64,000 nucleotides of DNA from Anaerolineales bacterium (GCA_026928255.1 JAIXKJ010000008.1:783298-847297), one strand, 5' to 3'. Shown: positions 41,915 to 51,170, counted from the first letter of the stretch. Numbers and translations are program-made. Notes: a model not told the origin generated them from the letters alone.

Positions 41915-42976
41915 ATGTCTCAGTTTCAAATTCCCGTCGCCGTGTTAGGCGCGACGGGTTCGGTCGGTCAGCGCTTTGTTTCGCTGTTGGAAAATCACCC
42001 GTGGTTTAAGGTGGTCGCGCTCGCCGCGTCAGATCGTTCTGCGGGACAAAAATATTCTCAAGCGGCGCATTGGGTGTTGGATACGCCCATGCCCGCTTAC
42101 GCGAGGGACATGGTCGTCGTCCCCGCTTCGACGGAAACGGTGGACGCCAAAATTGTTTTCTCCGCGCTGCACACGGAAGTGGCCAACGAACTCGAACCGC
42201 AGTTTGCCAAAGCCGGCGCGGCGGTCTGCTCGAACGCTTCGTCCTATCGGCGCGGCGCGGACGTCCCGCTGTTGTTGCCGGAAGTCAACGCCGACCACAT
42301 CCGCTTGATTGAACGTCAGCGCGAAAATAAAAATTGGCGCGGCTGTATCGTCGCCAACCCGAACTGCACCAGCACAGGCATGACGGTTGCGCTCCACGTT
42401 TTGCATCAAGCCTTCGGCGTGAAGAAAGTTTTTGCCACCTCGCTGCAAGCGCTTTCAGGCGCGGGCTACCCGGGCGTGTCGTCGCTCGACATTATGGACA
42501 ACGTGATTCCCAACGTAGCCAACGGCGGCGAAGAAGAAAAGGTGGAATGGGAGCCGCGCAAAATGTTGGGAAAATTAAACGACGGAAAAATTGAGTTGGC
42601 GGACATTCAATTTAGCGTGCATGCCAACCGCGTCGGCGTGATAGACGGGCATACGGTTTGCGTCAGCGCGGCGTTGAATCAACCCGTCGAGCCGCAGACC
42701 GCGATTGAGGCGTTGCGCGATTACGCCGCTCCGCCGTCGGCGCGGGAACTGCCGTCGAGTCCGCGACCGGTGATCGAAGTCAAGGATGAGGCGGATCGTC
42801 CGCAACCGCGATTAGACCGTTTGACCGGCAACGGCATGACGACCGTCGTCGGGCGCGTGCGAAAAGATCCCATCTTTGATTTGAAATTTGTCGTCTTGTC
42901 GCACAACACGATTCGCGGCGCGGCGGGCGCGTCTATTTACAACGCGGAATTGTTGACCAACGAAGGACTTTTGTAA
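41915..42976 (+). CDS. asd: Aspartate-semialdehyde dehydrogenase
   Basis: 353 residues. NADPH loop VLGATGSVGQRFVSLL (about 10-25), catalytic cysteine in NPNCTSTGMTVALHVL (about 152-167) and GAGYPGVSSLDIMDN. It is of the archaeal/Gram-positive-like longer type. The ATG at 41915 has AAAAGGAG; the frame is open further upstream but overlaps the end of aspartokinase. It lies 34 bp downstream of aspartokinase in the same operon. Confidence 0.92.
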   Translation: MSQFQIPVAVLGATGSVGQRFVSLLENHPWFKVVALAASDRSAGQKYSQAAHWVLDTPMPAYARDMVVVPASTETVDAKIVFSALHTEVANELEPQFAKAGAAVCSNASSYRRGADVPLLLPEVNADHIRLIERQRENKNWRGCIVANPNCTSTGMTVALHVLHQAFGVKKVFATSLQALSGAGYPGVSSLDIMDNVIPNVANGGEEEKVEWEPRKMLGKLNDGKIELADIQFSVHANRVGVIDGHTVCVSAALNQPVEPQTAIEALRDYAAPPSARELPSSPRPVIEVKDEADRPQPRLDRLTGNGMTTVVGRVRKDPIFDLKFVVLSHNTIRGAAGASIYNAELLTNEGLL

Positions 42977-43001
42977 TTTAAAAATTGACCCCAATTTTTA
43001 C

Positions 43002-43030
43002 TTGACAGGTTATATATACAATGATATAAA
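43002..43030 (+). promoter_or_regulatory. metY promoter
   Basis: TTGACA (43002-43007) and TATAAA (43025-43030), spacing 17 bp, about 20 bases before the riboswitch. Confidence 0.85.
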
Positions 43031-43049
43031 ACGCGAAATTAAATATTCG

Positions 43050-43170
43050 CTCTTATCCAGAGAGGCGGAGGGACCGACCCTGAGAAGCCTCGGCAACCGA
43101 ACCAAAAGTTCACGGTGCCAATTTCGGCAAATAAGGATGGCAAAAGCCGTCCATATCTGGAAGATGAGAG
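43050..43170 (+). ncRNA. SAM-I riboswitch (S-box)
   Basis: P1 pairs CTCTTATC (43050-43057) with GATGAGAG (43163-43170). Inside are the core AGAGAGGCGGAGGGA, the CCTCGGCAACC segment and GGTGCCAATTTC, all hallmarks of the S-box aptamer. With S-adenosylmethionine bound, the following terminator should form and shut metY off. Confidence 0.95.
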
Positions 43171-43186
43171 GATGGCGTAGACGTAT

Positions 43187-43222
43187 GCCTCTTCTTGTGC
43201 TTTCAGAAGAGGCTAATTTTTT
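43187..43222 (+). terminator. SAM riboswitch expression platform terminator
   Basis: GCCTCTTCT (43187-43195) pairs with AGAAGAGGC (43205-43213), followed by TAATTTTTTT. It is 65 bases before the metY start. Confidence 0.9.
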
Positions 43223-43287
43223 TAAGCGCAAAAAAGTTAACTCTTCTGACGGGCGGATAAAAATCAACCAAGAGGAGAACTTTCAGT

Positions 43288-44577
43288 ATGTCCAGCATCA
43301 AAGATCGCAAGTTAGGTTTCGCCACCCGTCAGCTTCACGCGGGCTATTCGCCAGAGGCGACGACGGGCAGCCGCGCCGTGCCGATTTATCAAACGTCGGC
43401 GTATCAATTCAGAGATACGGAACACGCCGCCAATTTGTTCGGGTTGAAAGAATTGGGCAATATTTACACGCGCTTAATGAACCCGACCACCGACGTCCTC
43501 GAACAGCGCGTCGCTTCGCTTGAAGGCGGCGTGGCGGGACTCGCCGCCAGTTCGGGACACGCGGCGCAGGCGCAGGCGTTATTCACCTTGCTCAACGCGG
43601 GCGACCACATCGTCGCGTCCTCGCACTTATACGGCGGAACGTACAGCCAATTCGCGTACACATTTCCGAAGTTGGGAATTGAAACCACGTTCGTTGACCC
43701 GACCGACCCGAAGAATTTTGAAGCCGCGATTCGTCCGAACACCAAAGTCATCTACGGCGAGACGCTCGGCAACCCCGATATTGCCGTCTTCCCGTTTGAA
43801 GAAGTCGCCGAAATTGCCAATAAGCACAAATTGGTTTTGATCATTGACAACACCTTCGCTTCGCCGTACCTCATCCGCCCGATTGAATGGGGCGCGCACA
43901 TCGTTACGCACTCGACGACGAAATTCCTCATCGGCAACGGAACGACCATCGGCGGCATCATCGTGGACGGCGGCAACTACGATTGGAGCAACGGCAAGTT
44001 TGAAAACTTCAACACGCCCGACCCTTCGTATCACGGACTCGTCTATTCGTCGCTGACGGGGGCGGGGCTGCCGCCTTTCGCCATCAAAGCCCGCGTCCAC
44101 GTTTTGCGCGACATCGGCGCTTGCCAAGCGCCCTTCAACTCGTGGCAGACGTTGCTCGGCATCGAAACGCTCAACCTGCGAATGGAGCGCCACGTCCAAA
44201 ATACGCAAGCCGTCGCGGAGTTCCTCGAAAAGCACCCGAAAGTCAGTTGGGTTAAATATCCTGGACTCAAGAGCCATCCCGATTACGAACGCGCGAAAAA
44301 ATATCTGCCCAAAGGCGCGGGCGCGATTCTCGGCTTCGGCGTCAAAGGCGGACTGGAAGCGGGCAAAAAATTCATCGAAAGCCTGCAACTGGTCAGCCAC
44401 CTCGCCAACGTCGGCGACGCGCGCAGCCTCGCCATTCACCCCGCGACGACCACGCACAGTCAATTGAACGAAGAGCAATTGCTCAGCGCGGGCGTCAGCG
44501 CCGATTTCGTGCGCCTCTCCATCGGCATCGAAGACATTGACGACATCCTTTGGGATTTGGATCAAGCGCTTTCGTAA
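43288..44577 (+). CDS. metY: O-acetylhomoserine sulfhydrylase
   Basis: 429 residues of the Cys/Met-metabolism PLP family. The PLP lysine is in [16 protein letters not shown] (about 210-225), and the N-terminal [20 protein letters not shown] is typical of MetY. It makes homocysteine from O-acetylhomoserine and sulfide. The SAM riboswitch upstream and metA downstream agree. A GAGGAG site precedes the ATG. Confidence 0.93.
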   Translation: MSSIKDRKLGFATRQLHAGYSPEATTGSRAVPIYQTSAYQFRDTEHAANLFGLKELGNIYTRLMNPTTDVLEQRVASLEGGVAGLAASSGHAAQAQALFTLLNAGDHIVASSHLYGGTYSQFAYTFPKLGIETTFVDPTDPKNFEAAIRPNTKVIYGETLGNPDIAVFPFEEVAEIANKHKLVLIIDNTFASPYLIRPIEWGAHIVTHSTTKFLIGNGTTIGGIIVDGGNYDWSNGKFENFNTPDPSYHGLVYSSLTGAGLPPFAIKARVHVLRDIGACQAPFNSWQTLLGIETLNLRMERHVQNTQAVAEFLEKHPKVSWVKYPGLKSHPDYERAKKYLPKGAGAILGFGVKGGLEAGKKFIESLQLVSHLANVGDARSLAIHPATTTHSQLNEEQLLSAGVSADFVRLSIGIEDIDDILWDLDQALS

Positions 44578-44587
44578 ACTATGAATT

Positions 44588-44629
44588 GATAATGATGAAG
44601 GGCGAAAAAATTCATCCTTCGTCATTATC
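44588..44629. repeat. Inverted repeat between metY and metA
   Basis: GATAATGATGAAGG (44588-44601) and CCTTCGTCATTATC (44616-44629) form a 14-bp stem. The following TTTAT tail is weak, so it may be a processing or partial termination site rather than a full terminator. Confidence 0.6.
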
Positions 44630-44638
44630 CTTTATCTT

Positions 44639-45568
44639 ATGCCCGTAAAAATCCCCTCTACTTTGCCCGCGCGGGAAATCCTTGAAGACGAAAATATTTT
44701 CGTCATTGAGGAAGACCGCGCCTTGCATCAGGACATCCGCGCCTTGCGCGTGGCGATTCTCAATCTGATGCCGACCAAGATCGCCACCGAAACGCAGATT
44801 TTGCGTTTGCTTTCCAACTCGCCTCTGCAAGTGGAAATTACGCTGTTGCACACCGCCACGCACGAATCTAAAAACACCGACGCGGGGCATTTGCTCAAAC
44901 ATTACCAAACCTTTGAAGACATAAAAGGCGAAAAATTTGACGGCTTAATCATCACGGGCGCGCCCGTCGAACAGATGCCGTTTGAAGAAGTGGACTACTG
45001 GGAGGAACTCGTCCAAATTCTCGATTGGGCGAAGACGCATACCGAATCCACATTTTCAATTTGCTGGGGGGCGCAAGCCGCGCTTTATCATTATCACGGA
45101 ATCCCGAAGTACGCTTTGCCGCGCAAGATGTTCGGCGTGTTTGAACATCGCCTCTTGAATCGAACCGAAAGCCTGATGCGCGGGTTTGACGACGTCTTCC
45201 TCGCGCCGCATTCGCGCCACACCGAAATTCGCCGCGCCGACATCGAGAAAGTCCCCGAATTGCAAATCCTCGCCGAATCGGACGAAGCGGGCGTGTACAT
45301 CGTCGGCTCGAAAGACGGGCGGAATCTCTTCATCACCGGGCATTCCGAGTACGACCCTTTCACGCTTAAATCTGAATACGACCGCGACGCGGGCAAGGGG
45401 CTGTCCATCGGCGTGCCGAAAAATTATTACCCGAACAATGACCCGTCGCTTCTGCCGAACGTGCGTTGGCGCGGACATGCGAACTTGCTTTACGCGAACT
45501 GGCTGAATTATTACGTCTATCAAACCGTGCCGTTTGACCCGAACGAAATACCGAGCAAAAAAAAATAG
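44639..45568 (+). CDS. metA: Homoserine O-acetyltransferase of the MetA family
   Basis: 309 residues. It has [12 protein letters not shown] (active-site Lys region), catalytic Cys in [14 protein letters not shown], and HSRHTEI. The acyl-specificity position in [12 protein letters not shown] is Glu, which in this family selects acetyl-CoA, while Gly selects succinyl-CoA (known from MetA studies). The product, O-acetylhomoserine, is the MetY substrate, which fits. It follows metY by 61 bp. Confidence 0.9.
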   Translation: MPVKIPSTLPAREILEDENIFVIEEDRALHQDIRALRVAILNLMPTKIATETQILRLLSNSPLQVEITLLHTATHESKNTDAGHLLKHYQTFEDIKGEKFDGLIITGAPVEQMPFEEVDYWEELVQILDWAKTHTESTFSICWGAQAALYHYHGIPKYALPRKMFGVFEHRLLNRTESLMRGFDDVFLAPHSRHTEIRRADIEKVPELQILAESDEAGVYIVGSKDGRNLFITGHSEYDPFTLKSEYDRDAGKGLSIGVPKNYYPNNDPSLLPNVRWRGHANLLYANWLNYYVYQTVPFDPNEIPSKKK

Positions 45569-45591
45569 AGAGCGCCGCGCCGCTCTCTATT
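45564..45591. terminator. Bidirectional terminator after metA
   Basis: AATAGAGAGCG (45564-45574) pairs with CGCTCTCTATT (45581-45591). An A run on the left and T run on the right let it serve metA and the converging transporter operon. Confidence 0.85.
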
Positions 45592-45614
45592 CCCGCCTTT
45601 TTTTCAAACTTGAC

Positions 45615-46787
45615 TTATCCGCGAATAATCCGTTCGCCTTCGTAAAGTTTGATTGCCGCGAACATCAGCGCCGCCGTCAGAAGCAAAGTGGCGAGCGCGG
45701 AGATAAGAATGTTTATTGCGGAAATCGGCTCGGCGCGCAGGAATTGATTAATCAAAATCTGTTGCCCAAAGGTTGGGATGAGCATCGTCCACAGCGCGGG
45801 CTTGACCGGCAAAAAGGCGAGGGCAATGCCCGGCAGCGAAGGAATCAGACTGACAAAAGGCAAATAAGAGCCAGCCTCTTTTGTCGTTTTAGCGAAAGAG
45901 GCGATCAGCGTTTCGACGGCGCAAGCCAGCAGCGTAATCGGCAGGCAGACTAAAAAGACGGCGACCAATGTCCCGATGTTGAATCCGATTTGAATGCCGA
46001 GCAACTTTTCAACGGGAAGAATGGCGAAGATCGCCGCAAAGCCCGCCAGCGTAATGAATAAATTAATCAGCGTAAACGGAATCGCCGCCAGCGCTTTGCC
46101 GAGCGCCACGTTTCCGCGTTTGACGGGGTTGATCAGCAGCGGCTCTAACGATCCGCGTTCGCGTTCGCCCGCCGTCGCGTCGGTGATGACCGGCGCCGCT
46201 CCGTTGAAGATGGCGAAGATAATGAAGTAAGGCAGCATCGAAAGGAAGATTAACGCCTGACTTTGCGGCGTGGCGACGTCCGCTTTTTTGATTTGCACGG
46301 CGCGAATTACTTCGGGGCTGATTCCGCGCGCGGTTAGCCGCAACGCGCTGATATACGTATTGTAAAATTCCAGCGAGGTTTTAGCGCGTTCGATGTCCGT
46401 CGCCGCCGATTGGCGCGTGCTGTCGTAAATCAACTGCAGGCTGGCGGTTTTCCCTTCGGAGAAATTGTCGCCGTAATCTGCGGGGATGATCAGCGCGACG
46501 TTAATGTCGCCGGCGACGACGGCGGCTTTCGGGTCGTTTGGCGCGGGCGTAATTTCAATGTTTAACGTTTGTAAAAAAGCGACTAAATTGGGCGCATTCT
46601 CCGCGCCTGCCGTCGGCAAAATTAAAGTCTGATCCAGCGCGCGGGTAAGAGTCTTGCCTAAAAGCATAATCATTGCGCCCATTAAAATAGGACCGAACAA
46701 ACTCCAAAACACGCCCGTCATCCAAGTGCGGCGGTCGCGGATGTTGTCCAACACTTCTTTTTGAAAGATAACCCAAATTGATTTCAT
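45615..46787 (-). CDS. natB: ABC-2 type permease, NatB-like
   Basis: 390 residues from the ATG at 46787 (MKSIWVIFQKEVLDNIRDRRT), which overlaps the natA stop by 4 bp; the longer frame lacks sense. It has an N-terminal helix, a large outer domain (about 45-180) and five to six C-terminal helices, with GERERGSLEPLLINPV, typical of NatB/YhaP-type exporters. The substrate (Na+, drug or other) cannot be told. Confidence 0.82.
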   Translation of the reverse strand: MKSIWVIFQKEVLDNIRDRRTWMTGVFWSLFGPILMGAMIMLLGKTLTRALDQTLILPTAGAENAPNLVAFLQTLNIEITPAPNDPKAAVVAGDINVALIIPADYGDNFSEGKTASLQLIYDSTRQSAATDIERAKTSLEFYNTYISALRLTARGISPEVIRAVQIKKADVATPQSQALIFLSMLPYFIIFAIFNGAAPVITDATAGERERGSLEPLLINPVKRGNVALGKALAAIPFTLINLFITLAGFAAIFAILPVEKLLGIQIGFNIGTLVAVFLVCLPITLLACAVETLIASFAKTTKEAGSYLPFVSLIPSLPGIALAFLPVKPALWTMLIPTFGQQILINQFLRAEPISAINILISALATLLLTAALMFAAIKLYEGERIIRG

Positions 46788-47518
46788 CGCAGCAATCCCT
46801 CCTCCGAGCCGATGGCGGCGACGAAGGCGTCTTCTAAAGTTTCTTTTCCAGTTTGGCGTTTTAACTCGTCGGCGTTTCCGTTGGCGACCACTTCGCCGCG
46901 CGAAATGATGACAATGCGATTGCACAACGCCGCAACTTCCTGCATGATGTGGCTAGTGAAGACCACGCATTTTCCTTCGTCGCGCAGGCGCGAGACGAAT
47001 TGACGCATGGCGCGGGCGCTCATCACGTCCAAGCCGTTGGTCGGTTCGTCGAGCAAAATATTTTGCGGGTCGTGCACCAAAGCGCGGGCGAGCGCCACTT
47101 TTGACTTTTCGCCGGTCGAAAAGCCTTCGGTTTTGCGGTCGGCAATTTCGCGCATTTCGAGCAGAGCGAACAACTCGTCCATTTTTTTCTCCAACGCTTC
47201 GCCTTCCATGCCGTGCAAACGCCCGTAATAGCGGATGTTCTCGCGGCTGGTCAAACGCGGATAAAGTCCGCGCGCGTCGGCGAGGACGCCGAGCCTTTTC
47301 TGCGCTTCGAGCGGGTTCTCGCGGACGTCGAATCCGTCCACTGTTGCGCTGCCGCTGTCGGGTTTGAGCAGGGCGTAGAGCATTCTCAGCGTGGTGCTTT
47401 TGCCCGCGCCGTTAGGACCTAACAGCCCGGTAATCTCTCCGTTTGGCGCCGAGAAAGAAACGTCTTTGACGGCGCGAACGGCTTTGAACGATTTAGAAAG
47501 TTGATGCGCTTGTATCAT
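46784..47518 (-). CDS. natA: ABC transporter ATPase, NatA-like
   Basis: 244 residues. Walker A GPNGAGKST (34-42), signature FSTGEKSKVALARAL (about 132-146) and Walker B ILLDEPTNGLD. It partners the ABC-2 permease directly downstream by overlap. Exporter type. Confidence 0.88.
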   Translation of the reverse strand: MIQAHQLSKSFKAVRAVKDVSFSAPNGEITGLLGPNGAGKSTTLRMLYALLKPDSGSATVDGFDVRENPLEAQKRLGVLADARGLYPRLTSRENIRYYGRLHGMEGEALEKKMDELFALLEMREIADRKTEGFSTGEKSKVALARALVHDPQNILLDEPTNGLDVMSARAMRQFVSRLRDEGKCVVFTSHIMQEVAALCNRIVIISRGEVVANGNADELKRQTGKETLEDAFVAAIGSEEGLLR

Positions 47519-47527
47519 GATTCATCC

Positions 47528-48988
47528 TTACGGTTTGGGTCCGCTGAAATCTACGAAGAAGGGCGGCGGCGCGACAGACGCGGCGCAAGACGCATCCAAC
47601 CCGTTGACGGAGGCGGCTTTGACGAAGTCGGAGAAAATTTTTATGCCGCAGAGGGTTGCAAAATTTCCGTGTCCCATGTTGTCAAAGACGAGGTGAAGTT
47701 CATTGCTCAACTCGGCGGCGACTTTGTCGGCGTGGACGGGCGGCGTGATTGGGTCGGATGTTCCGGAGTAGATCAAAGTCGGGACGTTGGAATGGATCGG
47801 CTGGCGAAAGTCGGCGGAGACGGCGCCTTTGGGCCACGAATCGCAAACTGAAAGGAAGTCTGCGGTCATATCGCCAAAGACGCTGTCTTTGCTTTCTTGC
47901 GCGGCTTCTTCTTTATTAATCAACGGCGCGTCTTCGGCGCAGGCGACGGAGTAGAACATGCCGTCATAAATTCCCATGTCCGCCAAAAAAGATTGAGAGA
48001 GCAGCGGAAGATAGTTTTCGGCGTAGGCTTGATGGATGGAAAGCGGCAACATGGCGACGAGGTCTGGCACATATAAAATGTTGAAGACCATGTCCGTAAC
48101 GAGTTTGCGCGTAATGGTCGCATCGAGCGGATGATTGGTGAGCGGGTGGGCGACGGAAATTTCAACGGGCGCTTCGTCCAGGCGTTTTAATAAGCCGTCA
48201 AACTCGGAGCGCAATTTTGGGAAAGCGCTCGAACAAGCGGAGTCGGATTCGCAACGCGCGAAGAAACGATCTAGCGCGGCTTGTCCGTCGCGGCTCGCGT
48301 CTTGAAACAGGACGAAACTTTCATCTACGACGGCGTCGAGGGTTAGCGTGCGAACGCGGTTGGGGAACATCCGCAAATAGGTTAACGCGGCGCGCGTGCC
48401 GTAGGATGCGCCGTATAAGTTGATGGTTTCGTATCCTAGCGCGGCGCGGACTTCGTCCAAATCGGTCATGGCGATTTCGGTGGCGTAAAAGCGCAGGTCG
48501 GCGTTTAACGTCGGCGGGCAGGCTTGCAACTTTGCGCGCGCTTCGTCTTGGCTTAACGCTTCGTCTTCGGGCGTAAGACAACGCAACGGGTTTGATTCTC
48601 CCGTTCCGCGTTGATCTACTAAAACGATGTCGCGTTCTTGGCGGACGTTGGAGAGCAAAGCGGACATTGCGGGGAACGTCTCGATTGCGGATTGTCCCGG
48701 TCCGCCTGCCAGCATGAAGATCGCGTCGGGTTGAGGGCTGCGAGAGACGGCTGGAATGACGGCGATGTGCAGGTCAATTTTTCGTCCGCTTGGGTTGGCG
48801 CGGTCTTCGGGGACGGTTAAGATTCCGCAGCGGGCGTTGGTTTGCTCCCCTCGCGCGGAAATCAGCGGGCAATCTTCCAGCGGAATCGAAGGCTTGGGCG
48901 CGGGCGTCTGGCTGACGGTCGAGCAAGCGGCGAGCAGCGTCGAGAGCGATACGATAAACGTAAAAAGAATTCTATGTAAACGGTTCAT
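47528..48988 (-). CDS. Lipoprotein alpha/beta-hydrolase, tripeptidyl-aminopeptidase-like
   Basis: 486 residues. The signal ends in LAAC (lipoprotein). Oxyanion region GGPGQSAIE, nucleophile Ser in GASYGT, C-terminal TAP-like domain with SGTSDPITPPVHADK (catalytic Asp) and GHGNFA (catalytic His). It likely releases N-terminal peptides or amino acids outside the cell. ATG at 48988 is preferred over the TTG two codons upstream. Confidence 0.85.
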   Translation of the reverse strand: MNRLHRILFTFIVSLSTLLAACSTVSQTPAPKPSIPLEDCPLISARGEQTNARCGILTVPEDRANPSGRKIDLHIAVIPAVSRSPQPDAIFMLAGGPGQSAIETFPAMSALLSNVRQERDIVLVDQRGTGESNPLRCLTPEDEALSQDEARAKLQACPPTLNADLRFYATEIAMTDLDEVRAALGYETINLYGASYGTRAALTYLRMFPNRVRTLTLDAVVDESFVLFQDASRDGQAALDRFFARCESDSACSSAFPKLRSEFDGLLKRLDEAPVEISVAHPLTNHPLDATITRKLVTDMVFNILYVPDLVAMLPLSIHQAYAENYLPLLSQSFLADMGIYDGMFYSVACAEDAPLINKEEAAQESKDSVFGDMTADFLSVCDSWPKGAVSADFRQPIHSNVPTLIYSGTSDPITPPVHADKVAAELSNELHLVFDNMGHGNFATLCGIKIFSDFVKAASVNGLDASCAASVAPPPFFVDFSGPKP

Positions 48989-49011
48989 TGGCAATCCAAT
49001 TAGACGGAATA

Positions 49012-49212
49012 TTATGCGTCTTCTTCGGGGATGAAAATATCCTCGATTTTTTGAGCGAAGACTGCGGCGATTTTGAACGCCAGCGGCAAACTGGGGTCGT
49101 ACTTCTCGGTCTCGATTGCGTTGACGGTTTGCCGCGAGACGTTGAGTTGTTCGGCTAGGTCTGCCTGCGACCAGTTTCGTTCGGCGCGCAAGACTTTGAG
49201 TTTGTTCTTCAT
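49012..49212 (-). CDS. Small XRE-family HTH regulator
   Basis: 66 residues, one helix-turn-helix domain (WSQADLAEQLNVSRQTVNAIE, 14-34) and a short acidic tail, the YozG-like form. Its start overlaps the stop of the upstream membrane gene by 4 bp, so the two are made together. It probably controls its own module through the inverted repeat at 49760-49824. Confidence 0.85.
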   Translation of the reverse strand: MKNKLKVLRAERNWSQADLAEQLNVSRQTVNAIETEKYDPSLPLAFKIAAVFAQKIEDIFIPEEDA

Positions 49213-49598
49213 TTATATCTCTTAGAGAACCAGAAAAGGCTGAGTCCCCAAAAGGCGAACATCATCGGCATGATTAAAAAAGTGGGAAATTTAGGGAAGC
49301 CGATATTCTCTAAAAAGCCGTAAGTGAAGGTGATGAAGGCGGTCAGCAGCGCTGAAAACGAAGTGGCGAGAAAGTATAGACGTTGCATCAACTCGTCGCT
49401 GTCGCGCATGACGCGCATGATGCTGACCAACACGCCCGCAATGGGGACGGCGGGCAACAGGGCGATCATTGTTTTGAGCGGTTGCCCCATCTCCATGCTT
49501 CTGAGCAAGTTTAAACTGACGATAAGCGTTACGCTGTAAATTGCGAACCAAACGATCATCTCTCGCGTATAACGCTTCATTACATCTGACGGCTTCAT
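49209..49598 (-). CDS. Four-helix membrane protein coupled to the HTH regulator
   Basis: 129 residues with four predicted transmembrane helices (about 14-33, 41-62, 74-97, 105-124). It has an AAAGGA site. Such proteins often sit beside small YozG-like regulators. No catalytic residues are visible. Function unknown. Confidence 0.7.
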   Translation of the reverse strand: MKPSDVMKRYTREMIVWFAIYSVTLIVSLNLLRSMEMGQPLKTMIALLPAVPIAGVLVSIMRVMRDSDELMQRLYFLATSFSALLTAFITFTYGFLENIGFPKFPTFLIMPMMFAFWGLSLFWFSKRYK

Positions 49599-49743
49599 TT
49601 AATCCTTTGTCATTGAAGGCGAACGCCAGCGCGACGCCTAGTCCGATGACCATGCCGACTGCGAAATTACGCAAGGCGACGCTCATTGCGGCTCCAATGC
49701 CGACTCCGATAATTAGTGATTGCAATATTTTGTTTTGTTTCAT
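49291..49743 (-). CDS. Small two-helix membrane protein; frame runs on into the next gene
   Basis: Starts MKQNKILQSLIIGVGIGAAMS with two glycine-rich helices up to about residue 44 (FAFNDKG). After that the frame continues out of register through the next gene, giving a basic sequence without homology. One base added before the next ATG would place a TAA right there, so the true protein is probably about 47 residues and the gene has a frameshift. The length beyond residue 47 should be doubted. Confidence 0.4.
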   Translation of the reverse strand: MKQNKILQSLIIGVGIGAAMSVALRNFAVGMVIGLGVALAFAFNDKGLNEAVRCNEALYARDDRLVRNLQRNAYRQFKLAQKHGDGATAQNNDRPVARRPHCGRVGQHHARHARQRRVDATSILSRHFVFSAADRLHHLHLRLFREYRLP

Positions 49744-49759
49744 TTTTCTCTTTTCTTGA

Positions 49760-49824
49760 AGTAAAGGTTACTTGACATTCAAGAGTGTAAATCAAATTTT
49801 ACTATTTGTCAAGGTTGCTTTACT
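49760..49824. promoter_or_regulatory. Inverted repeat and promoter of the HTH/membrane module
   Basis: AGTAAAGGTTACTTGACA (49760-49777) and TGTCAAGGTTGCTTTACT (49807-49824) are imperfect inverted copies. The right one supplies a leftward TTGACA, with TACACT 17 bp further on as the -10. A symmetrical operator for the HTH protein is a reasonable guess. Confidence 0.6.
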
Positions 49825-49969
49825 TGCGAATTTTACCCTTAAGTAACGAAAAGAGGCGATGTCGCGCGAATGGATTTATTTCACATCCGTTTTTCTTGTA
49901 AGAAAATGCTAATTTAAAAAGAGTACAATAATTTATTTTATTCAATGAATCTCGCAAAAGGAAAATTTT

Positions 49970-50443
49970 ATGAGCAGAGATGATGATCGCCCAAATACAA
50001 ACAAGATGATTCATCCGCCTGTTGTGGCTTTGATTTGTCTTTTACTCGCCGTCGCCATTGGACAGTTCGCGCCGTTTCCAAATCCTTTTCCCGCGTATCT
50101 AAAATTTTTGGGGGTTGGAGTAATCCTGATTGGGTTGGCGTTGGGCTTTGGCGCTTTCGACCAATTCCGCAAGGCGCAGACGACGCTCGACCCGCATGGG
50201 TCGGTCAAAACAATCGTCTCCAGCGGAATTTTTCGCTTCACGCGCAATCCAATCTATTTGGGATTCTTCTTGATGATCGTTGGCTTTCCGCTGTTGGTTG
50301 ATTCGCTGTGGGGCGTCGTCGTCTCGCCGCTGTTTGCGCTGACGCTCAATCGGTTAGTGATTGAGAAGGAAGAAACTTATCTAGAACAAAAATTTGGGGA
50401 GCCGTACGCAACTTACAAGTCTAAAACGCGGCGTTGGTTGTGA
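49970..50443 (+). CDS. Membrane methyltransferase of the ICMT/PEMT family
   Basis: 157 residues with four to five helices. The C-terminal signature GIFRFTRNPIYLGF and EEKTY-like VIEKEETYLEQKFGEPYATYK are typical of isoprenylcysteine or phospholipid methyltransferases. Bacterial members have varied or unknown substrates. An AAAGGA site precedes the ATG. Confidence 0.8.
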   Translation: MSRDDDRPNTNKMIHPPVVALICLLLAVAIGQFAPFPNPFPAYLKFLGVGVILIGLALGFGAFDQFRKAQTTLDPHGSVKTIVSSGIFRFTRNPIYLGFFLMIVGFPLLVDSLWGVVVSPLFALTLNRLVIEKEETYLEQKFGEPYATYKSKTRRWL

Positions 50444-50460
50444 AATCCTTGAAAAGAATT

Positions 50461-50490
50461 AAAACTCCCTCTTACCAAGAGGGAGTTTTT
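50461..50490 (+). terminator. Terminator after the methyltransferase gene
   Basis: AAAACTCCCTCTT pairs with AAGAGGGAGTTTT around a three-base loop, with the T run inside the 3' arm. Confidence 0.85.
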
Positions 50491-50495
50491 GCGCC

Positions 50496-50543
50496 TTGAC
50501 TTTTTCAAGATTTTGAATATAATTTGTTTAGTAAATACTAAAC
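50496..50543 (+). promoter_or_regulatory. Promoter with a perfect palindromic operator
   Basis: TTGACT (50496-50501) and TATAAT (50518-50523), spacing 16. An 18-bp perfect palindrome, GTTTAGTAAATACTAAAC (50526-50543), covers the start site. It is well placed for autorepression by the GbsR-type protein encoded just downstream. Confidence 0.8.
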
Positions 50544-50560
50544 GTACTAATAGAGATGCT

Positions 50561-51088
50561 ATGACGACAAACGCGCAAATCAAACAAGATTTTATTCAAG
50601 GAATGAGCGGCATCAGCCAATTTTGGGGATTTCCCAAAGCGTTGGGGGCGATCTTCGGCGCGCTTTACCTTTCGTCCGCACCGCTTTCGCTTGACGAACT
50701 TGTCGAAGGCACGGGCTTAACGAAAGGCGCAATCAGCACGAACGTCCGCGCTCTAACGCGCATGGGGTTGATTCATCCCGTGACCAAACTTGCCGATCGC
50801 AAAGATTATTACGAAGCGGAAACCGATTTTTATAAGTCCGTTCAAGTTATGTTGCAGGGGCGACAGAACAGCGAGTTTGACCGCGCTATTCATTCCGTGC
50901 GGGAGACGTTAGAGCAACTGGAAGCGGGCGCGGGGTCTTTCGATAAAAAAGAACGCGCTTTTCTAATCGAAAGATTGCAAGCCTTGCAGGAGTTCTTCAA
51001 CGCGATAGATAGTGTTACGCGCGCAATTTCAAAATTAGACCGTTTAGGCATCCATACGGTTCAAAGCGTAATAAAAATTTTGAAGTAA
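50561..51088 (+). CDS. GbsR/MarR-type transcriptional regulator
   Basis: 175 residues. A winged helix (about 30-90; LDELVEGTGLTKGAISTNVRAL is the recognition region) follows FWGFPKALGAIFGALYLS, the GbsR family start. C-terminal helices serve for dimers. ATG at 50561 follows the palindrome. In relatives it represses osmoprotectant genes; here the next gene, an NAD(P)-binding epimerase-like protein, may be its target. Confidence 0.82.
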   Translation: MTTNAQIKQDFIQGMSGISQFWGFPKALGAIFGALYLSSAPLSLDELVEGTGLTKGAISTNVRALTRMGLIHPVTKLADRKDYYEAETDFYKSVQVMLQGRQNSEFDRAIHSVRETLEQLEAGAGSFDKKERAFLIERLQALQEFFNAIDSVTRAISKLDRLGIHTVQSVIKILK

Positions 51089-51170
51089 GCGTATAAAGTT
51101 AGATCGTTTGCGGTAAGCCGATTTGAGAGCGGTTTGTTTAATATTGCTATTTCACAAAAGGAGAGACCTA

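Noticed and set aside
43002..43523. 173-codon rightward frame starting in the metY promoter
   Set aside because: It runs through the SAM-I riboswitch and into metY in another frame; no ribosome site.
43627..44625. 332-codon frame opposite metY
   Set aside because: Antisense shadow of a well-supported gene under a SAM riboswitch.
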